DNA of 42,779 bases, taken from Clostridiales bacterium (lineage in GTDB: Bacteria > Bacillota > Clostridia > Christensenellales > Borkfalkiaceae). The notes beneath the pieces are model-generated. The model was not told where the DNA came from. It saw only the letters and a program-made list of their open reading frames with translations, and ran no database searches. Below are positions 38,539 to 42,779 of this stretch, one piece after another. The first letter of the stretch is position 1; every line of letters begins with the position of its first letter. The position numbers and the translations under genes are program-made. The stretch is from positions 1 through 42,779 of the forward strand of contig SVIB01000014.1 in assembly GCA_015055505.1 (NCBI GenBank), in the 5' to 3' direction.

Positions 38539-40494
38539 TTATCTATCGTATTTAAGCAACAATGCCGAATGCATTTTCCATTCCGGTACGGTTAAAACCG
38601 TCTTATTGCCTACTTTTTTAAGTTTTATTTCTCGTCCTGTAATTAAGTCTTTACACGTCTTAACGTCATGCTCAAGTTCAAGTTCAACAACCGTTTCCCT
38701 AAACGTTGGGAAGTCGTCAGTCGTATAGCATTTACCTCTCTTGATTTGAACGGCGTACAGTAGATGAAGAATATAATAATTCCCGTCTTCATTTTCACGA
38801 AGTCTTACTCTTCCTACGGTAGATAAATCTTTACATACCGTAATTCTGCCCGTATATAATTTATTAAGCGCATGCAGAATGTAGTTTCTTACAAAACTTG
38901 AGCCGTATTCTTTATAAATCGTAAAAATATTATGCGAAAAATAAATAATATTTTCCTTTTCCCATAGTGCAACCGTATTTGATTTTTCTTTAAACGGCGT
39001 ATTTTTATGTCCCGAAAAACGGGCGTACGTCCTTGAAAAATACGGCTCGCTTATATATGCCGTCGGTTTAAATCCGCTTTCCGTTCCATTTGTTTTAAAC
39101 CCTGCAATATTCATAAGCATTGGCGCGCCTTCAAGACCTACCTCAAAGTTTGGCGTAACGTAATCTACGTCGCATTTTGAATCGTCAAATTTTTCGATAC
39201 CGCACGTAAAATTCCCAAAAATCGACGAGCCGGAGGCAAGTATTTTACCGCCGTTTTTTATAAACTCGTTTATTGGCTCGACAAGTTCACTCGTAACCGT
39301 TGCGTTATCGGGCAAAATCAAAAGTTTTAACCCCTTTAAATCTTCTTTTTCATAAACGACTTTGTAATCAATTTGTTGTTCTAATAAAAATACGTTTAAC
39401 CCCAAATTTGCCCTATCGTCATCTGCAATTATTACACCAACGTCTGCAATACGCTTAGTGTTGAGCGAATAATCTTCAAGCGTTTTCATATACGCATAGG
39501 CGTAACCTATATTTGAATAGGTGGCGCTATCCATATAGCCGTTTGGGTGACAATGGTCGCCGACTATTGCGCCAGCCCCTAACGAAAGGCAATTTGCAAT
39601 CTCGTACTTTAATGCCTCTTTGGTTTTGTATCCGCCGAATTCCCCCCACTCCGTTTGGAATTTCGCCGTCATACCAAAGATTTCTTTATTAAGCGGTTCA
39701 AGTTTTCTGCAAATAAAATCACTGTCGTCAAAGTTTCCGTAAGCCGTTGGCAAAACTTCCATTTCATAAAACGTTTGATATTTTAAATACTCTTTTGAAT
39801 TTTTAAGAGTACAACATCCGTTAAAGAAAACCGAGGCGTCTTTATTGTAACTCTTAACCAAGTTGTAGAGCCTATCCATCATACTGATATGAGAAATTTT
39901 ATAATACTTTTCTACGTAGCTCTTATTCGTTGGGTCAAGACCCAATTCCTTCATTCCCCTCTTGCAGTTTTCGCATACGCATAAGTCTATAAAGCAAATG
40001 TCAAAAAACAAACCGTCTACAGGATTATATCTTTGGCAAATTTCTTCGGTTATCTTTTCTACAAAAGTTAAATATTCTCCCGTAGGACAAAGTTGCGACC
40101 AAAGTATTTCAGGTCTTTTCTCGTTCTCTCTGCCCTCGATATCAACGTATTGTCTTTTACCCGTTTCAAAAGAAACTACGCTCCACTCTGGGTGGGTGAT
40201 TGAATCTAAGTCGCTCCAACCTACAGGAATATAAATAGGCGCTTTTACCCCTATTTCGTGCGCAGCCTCTATTTGTTTGCCAATTAAATCAAAATCTAAA
40301 TTCGGGTGCATTGTACCGACTTTTGACGGATACATCATATATCCGTGATGGCATTTTGCAAATAAGGTTATACTTTGAACGTTCCCTTTTATAAGTTGCT
40401 CTTGAAACTGCTTTTTGTCAAAACGCTCTCCAATATTTGGAATATACGGCGAAGTGTGAAAATCCAAGTGAACTTTTCTCTTATACTCGAACAT
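38539..40494 (-). CDS. Putative glycoside hydrolase (GHL6-like barrel plus trimerisation-type domain)
   Basis: A GAGAGGG site six bases before the ATG at 40494 fixes the start; the frame is 16 codons longer. The 651-residue product begins VHLDFHTSPYIPNIGERFD, then QSITLFAKCHHGYMMYPSKVGTMHPNLDFDLIGKQIEAAHEIGVKAPIYIPVGWSD, a close match to hypothetical glycosyl hydrolase 6 (PF14871). GLFFDICFIDLCVCENCKRGM carries a possible catalytic aspartate. Residues about 360-450 (VGVIIADDDRANLGLNVFLLEQQIDYKVVYEKEDLKGLKLLILPD) resemble the GH42 trimerisation domain. No signal peptide, so a cytoplasmic enzyme acting on imported sugars is likely. Its promoter is TTGATT-16-TATAAT. Substrate unknown. Confidence 0.8.
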   Translation of the reverse strand: MFEYKRKVHLDFHTSPYIPNIGERFDKKQFQEQLIKGNVQSITLFAKCHHGYMMYPSKVGTMHPNLDFDLIGKQIEAAHEIGVKAPIYIPVGWSDLDSITHPEWSVVSFETGKRQYVDIEGRENEKRPEILWSQLCPTGEYLTFVEKITEEICQRYNPVDGLFFDICFIDLCVCENCKRGMKELGLDPTNKSYVEKYYKISHISMMDRLYNLVKSYNKDASVFFNGCCTLKNSKEYLKYQTFYEMEVLPTAYGNFDDSDFICRKLEPLNKEIFGMTAKFQTEWGEFGGYKTKEALKYEIANCLSLGAGAIVGDHCHPNGYMDSATYSNIGYAYAYMKTLEDYSLNTKRIADVGVIIADDDRANLGLNVFLLEQQIDYKVVYEKEDLKGLKLLILPDNATVTSELVEPINEFIKNGGKILASGSSIFGNFTCGIEKFDDSKCDVDYVTPNFEVGLEGAPMLMNIAGFKTNGTESGFKPTAYISEPYFSRTYARFSGHKNTPFKEKSNTVALWEKENIIYFSHNIFTIYKEYGSSFVRNYILHALNKLYTGRITVCKDLSTVGRVRLRENEDGNYYILHLLYAVQIKRGKCYTTDDFPTFRETVVELELEHDVKTCKDLITGREIKLKKVGNKTVLTVPEWKMHSALLLKYDR

Positions 40495-40530
40495 TTTTTC
40501 CCTCTCTTTGTTCGTCATTTGATATATCCT

Positions 40531-40558
40531 ATTATACTTCATTACGAAAAATAATCAA
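40531..40558 (-). promoter_or_regulatory. Promoter of the GHL6-like gene
   Basis: On the minus strand TTGATT (40558-40553) and a perfect TATAAT (40536-40531) are 16 bases apart. They lie about 40 bases upstream of the ATG. Confidence 0.7.
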
Positions 40559-40578
40559 ATAATTTTCTCTTCCAATTT

Positions 40579-40659
40579 GTAACATCTTTATTTGAAAAGG
40601 TGTTTAAAAAGGAAACGGAACTTACTCTAAGCAGATATAAAAAGACCTCTCTTTATTAA
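40579..40659 (+). pseudogene. Possible remnant of a second AraC-type regulator tail
   Basis: One plus-strand frame reads SLFEKVFKKETELTLSRYKKTSLY and a stop, the pattern of the last helix of AraC regulators (FS-VFKKETG-TPS-YRK). The part before it (NNFLFQFVT) is degenerate and a stop lies a few codons upstream. It is placed like a regulator divergent from the GHL6-like gene. Short and uncertain. Confidence 0.35.
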
Positions 40660-40756
40660 TACAAAGTCTAAAAAATTTTGCAGTTTTAACAAATAAGTGC
40701 GCCTATAAGTCGATTATTTACCGTTTTAATATTATCTCAAATTCATTTTTTATTTT

Positions 40757-41067
40757 GGCGCTGTCACAACGTATGACTGATAAAATTTAAAGGGTTAGGT
40801 ACGAACAAGACGGGATTTTTACGAGGTTTTTGCAAGGGAGCGACCTTGTTGGTCGTAGGAATTGCAAAAATCCGCAAAAAGAATAGTATTGCAAAGTAGA
40901 TAAACCTTTAACTTGTTAAAGGCTTAGATACAAGCACACCGAGGCTCGCGAGCCCAAAAAGACTTGGTAGACCTTGTTGGTCACCAAGGTTTTGAGGGCG
41001 AAACAGTAAACGAAGGTGTGCGAAGTAGATAAACCTTTAAATATCTGTCACGAGTTGTGATATAGCC
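40757..41067. mobile_element. Structured interspersed repeat with terminal inverted repeats (units 1 and 2)
   Basis: The ends are inverted copies: GGCGCTGTCACAACG...TTTAAAGG at the left and CCTTTAAATATC...GTCACGAGTTGTGA...GCC at the right. Inside are two units. Unit 1 has the core CGACC-TTGTT-GGTCG (40841-40855) within a perfect TTTTTGCAA/TTGCAAAAA stem (40827-40835 with 40862-40870). Unit 2 has CTTGGT-A-GACC-TTGTT-GGTC-ACCAAG (40963-40988), a GGCTCGCGAGCC palindrome before it, and a GCACACC/GGTGTGC stem (40934-40940 with 41015-41021). No open frame fits the element, so it is non-autonomous. Confidence 0.7.
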
Positions 41068-41092
41068 TTTATTTTAAACACACGAAAAAACT

Positions 41093-41129
41093 AAGCACCC
41101 CAAAAGCAGTTTTAACTTTTGGGGTGCTT
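41093..41129 (-). terminator. Terminator of the acn-icd operon
   Basis: AAGCACCCCAAAAG (41093-41106) pairs perfectly with CTTTTGGGGTGCTT (41116-41129). A/T-rich flanks are present just after the icd stop. Confidence 0.9.
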
Positions 41130-41153
41130 ACCTTTAGTTAGTTTTTGCAGTTT

Positions 41154-42323
41154 TTACAGATTCTTTAGCGTTTGCATTACGTATTCGCCAAACTGCGAAC
41201 AAGTAGCGCCGGTATCACGACCCGTAACAGTTATTTTTTTCTCTTCAAACGAACAAATATCCAGCGCTCTTTCAAGTTTTGCGCCTCTGTCCGTATACCC
41301 TATATGATTAAGGAGCATTACGCACGCTCTAAGCATAGAACACGGGTCGGCGTAAATTGCCCTGCCCTCTTTTACCATTCTTGGCGCAGAGCCGTGTATA
41401 GCCTCAAACATAGCGTACTTTTTTCCTATATTGGCGCAACCTGCAGTACCTACTCCACCTTGAAATTCCGCCGCCTCGTCGGAAATTATATCTCCGTACA
41501 GGTTGGGAAGAAGTAACACCTTAAAATCACGGCGACGCTTTTTATCTACGAGTTTTGCCGTCATAATATCGGCATACCACTCGTCGGTCACTATATCGGG
41601 ATAAAGGTCGGCAACTTTATGACAGTCCTCTAAAAAGTTTCCGTCGGTAGTTTTTATTACGTTTGCCTTTGTAACGAGCGAAACTCTGCCCATATTATTC
41701 TTTCTCGCATAGTCGTAGGCAAGCCTTGCTATTCTATCCGAGCCCTGTTTTGTAGTTATCGTAAAGTCAACTGCTAAATCCTCGGTAACGTTAAACCCTG
41801 ACGAGCCAACTGCGTATCCCCCCTCGGTATTTTCACGGAAAATAACCCAATTTATCCCCTCTTCGGGGACTTTTACGGGACGGATATTGGCAAAGAGGTC
41901 GAGAGCCTTTCGCATAGCGACGTTAGCCGATTCGATATTAGGCATTCCGTCGCCCTTTTGCGGAGTCGTCGTAGGACCTTTTAAAATGACGTCGCAACTT
42001 TTAAGTTTTTCCATAACGTCGTCGGGAATTGCTTTGCCTTTTTCTATTCTGTTTTCAATGGTAAGTCCGTCAATAGTTACGAATTCAACCTTTCCTTCGT
42101 CCTCTAAATCGGCTAAAATAAACTTTAGCACCTTTTCAGCCTCGGCGGTAATAGTAGGACCTATTCCGTCCCCACCGCACACGCCTATTTTTATGACGTC
42201 TAATTTAGAGTAATCGGTAAAATCGCCTTGCGACTTCATATCCTCTACTCTTGCAAGTTGTTTTTCAAGAATTGCTCTAAACTTTTGACAGGCAATATCA
42301 AGATTTTCTTTGTAATTATCCAT
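41154..42323 (-). CDS. icd: Isocitrate dehydrogenase (isocitrate/isopropylmalate dehydrogenase family)
   Basis: This 389-residue enzyme has GVCGGDGIGPTI at about residues 47-58, KGPTTTPQKGDGMPNIES, NIRPVK, and the substrate-binding IFRENTEGGYAVG. KANVIKTTDGNFLEDC (catalytic Lys), NLYGDIISDEAAEFQGGVGTAG (metal-binding Asp residues) and EAIHGSAPRMV follow. It oxidises isocitrate to 2-oxoglutarate with loss of CO2. The cofactor is probably NAD from the family type, but this is not proven by sequence alone. It lies 16 bases after aconitase, with which it forms the oxidative branch that supplies 2-oxoglutarate for glutamate. An N-terminal extension of about 40 helical residues is longer than usual. 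Confidence 0.92.
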   Translation of the reverse strand: MDNYKENLDIACQKFRAILEKQLARVEDMKSQGDFTDYSKLDVIKIGVCGGDGIGPTITAEAEKVLKFILADLEDEGKVEFVTIDGLTIENRIEKGKAIPDDVMEKLKSCDVILKGPTTTPQKGDGMPNIESANVAMRKALDLFANIRPVKVPEEGINWVIFRENTEGGYAVGSSGFNVTEDLAVDFTITTKQGSDRIARLAYDYARKNNMGRVSLVTKANVIKTTDGNFLEDCHKVADLYPDIVTDEWYADIMTAKLVDKKRRRDFKVLLLPNLYGDIISDEAAEFQGGVGTAGCANIGKKYAMFEAIHGSAPRMVKEGRAIYADPCSMLRACVMLLNHIGYTDRGAKLERALDICSFEEKKITVTGRDTGATCSQFGEYVMQTLKNL

Positions 42324-42339
42324 ATTTTTCCTCCGCTTT

Positions 42340-42779
42340 CTACGCTTTGTTTTTAGTGTAATTTAACAGTCCGCCGGCAAGCAAAATTTCCCTTTGCCGT
42401 TTGGTAAATTGCATATTTAACTTTATCCGCGCGCCACTTGTAACGTTTACTAATTCCGTTTGGTTTTTTTCTTCCAACGCTAAGCGGAAATTTTCTATAT
42501 ATAAATTATCCCCCTCGTTTAATTTCGAGTAATCTTCGGGGTTTGCAAAAGTAAGCGGTACTATTCCAAAATTTATGAGATTTGCAACGTGAATACGCGC
42601 AAAACTCTTGGCAATTACGGCTTTTATTCCTAAATACAGCGGAACTAACGCCGCGTGTTCTCTTGACGAACCTTGACCGTAATTACTTCCGCCGACTATT
42701 ATTCCACCGCCTACCGATTTTGCCCTTTCGGGGAAATCCTTATCGCACACCGTAAAACAGAATTCGGCAAGTTTAGGCA
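42340..42779 (-). CDS. acnA: Aconitate hydratase, C-terminal swivel domain (5' end outside window)
   Basis: The frame is open to the edge of the window and begins ...PKLAEFCFTVCDKDFPERA. What is visible is domain 4 of the aconitase family: GGIIVGGSNYGQGSSREHAALVPLYLGIKAVIAKSFARIHVANLINFGIVPL, containing the SSREH substrate-binding arginine. The tail (NVTSGARIKLNMQFTKRQREILLAGGLLNYTKNKA) fits the single-chain LeuCD-like aconitase of Clostridia. It converts citrate to isocitrate for the following icd gene. The Fe-S ligands are in the missing part. The homoaconitase or isopropylmalate isomerase relatives are less likely given icd beside it. Confidence 0.9.
   Translation of the reverse strand, partial: PKLAEFCFTVCDKDFPERAKSVGGGIIVGGSNYGQGSSREHAALVPLYLGIKAVIAKSFARIHVANLINFGIVPLTFANPEDYSKLNEGDNLYIENFRLALEEKNQTELVNVTSGARIKLNMQFTKRQREILLAGGLLNYTKNKA

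Overview
The window looks like chromosomal DNA of an anaerobic, low-GC Gram-positive bacterium of the Clostridia type. The basis is pyruvate:ferredoxin oxidoreductase, AGGAGG-type ribosome binding sites, TTGACA-17-TATAAT promoters, WhiA, an orphan PqqD protein and several lipoproteins with a lipobox. The high density of surface lipoproteins and glycosidase-like proteins would suit a gut-type habitat, but that is inference. No rRNA, tRNA, CRISPR array, prophage or classical transposase was seen.

Layout. 1-665: 3' end of the PFOR gene. 825-4081 (-): a small regulon made of a membrane-bound XRE/zinc-ribbon regulator and a large MBG/beta-propeller lipoprotein, with two copies of a palindromic operator; just upstream is a promoter-to-terminator unit that looks like a ~125-nt structured RNA (4220-4344). 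4566-6153 (-): a Lit-like membrane protein and an Mrp/ApbC Fe-S carrier. 6223-6688: a DUF559 endonuclease-like ORF that runs exactly from one ~55-bp terminal inverted repeat to the other. 6737-6990: two near-identical copies of the 3' end of cysK around a structured repeat. 6952-8927 (-): cysK-recF, divergent from 9162-13519 (+): dnaA, mnmG, a small protein and a D-2-hydroxyacid dehydrogenase. 13654-20140: PqqD, HU, a PHP-like pseudoenzyme, M23 and M1 peptidases, FmdB and a lipoprotein with BspA-type repeats. 20278-24709: small membrane protein, an unknown protein, HAD phosphatase, argS and ychF.

24709-26698 is an accessory patch. It holds two kinds of intergenic repeats and a 1.1-kb, three-gene cassette (small membrane protein, cysteine-rich CFI-box-like protein, divergent XRE repressor with three operators) bracketed by two identical 20-bp-arm hairpins. 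26699-33127 (-): a Glu-rich repeat protein, then an operon of solute-binding protein, murB, PHP phosphoesterase, whiA and trpS. 33296-40494: a very large DUF4838 surface protein that has lost its 5' end at a junction with a headless AraC-type regulator, followed by a GHL6-type putative glycoside hydrolase. 40757-41067 is a fuller copy of the structured repeat, with terminal inverted repeats. The window ends in the TCA-cycle genes icd and acn (-).

The main discovery candidates are: (i) a family of interspersed, hairpin-rich repeats with a constant core hairpin inside stems whose sequence changes but whose pairing is kept; (ii) the DUF559/terminal-inverted-repeat unit; (iii) the pseudoknotted small-RNA candidate at 4220-4344; (iv) the hairpin-bracketed XRE/CFI-box cassette; and (v) the truncated DUF4838/AraC junction.
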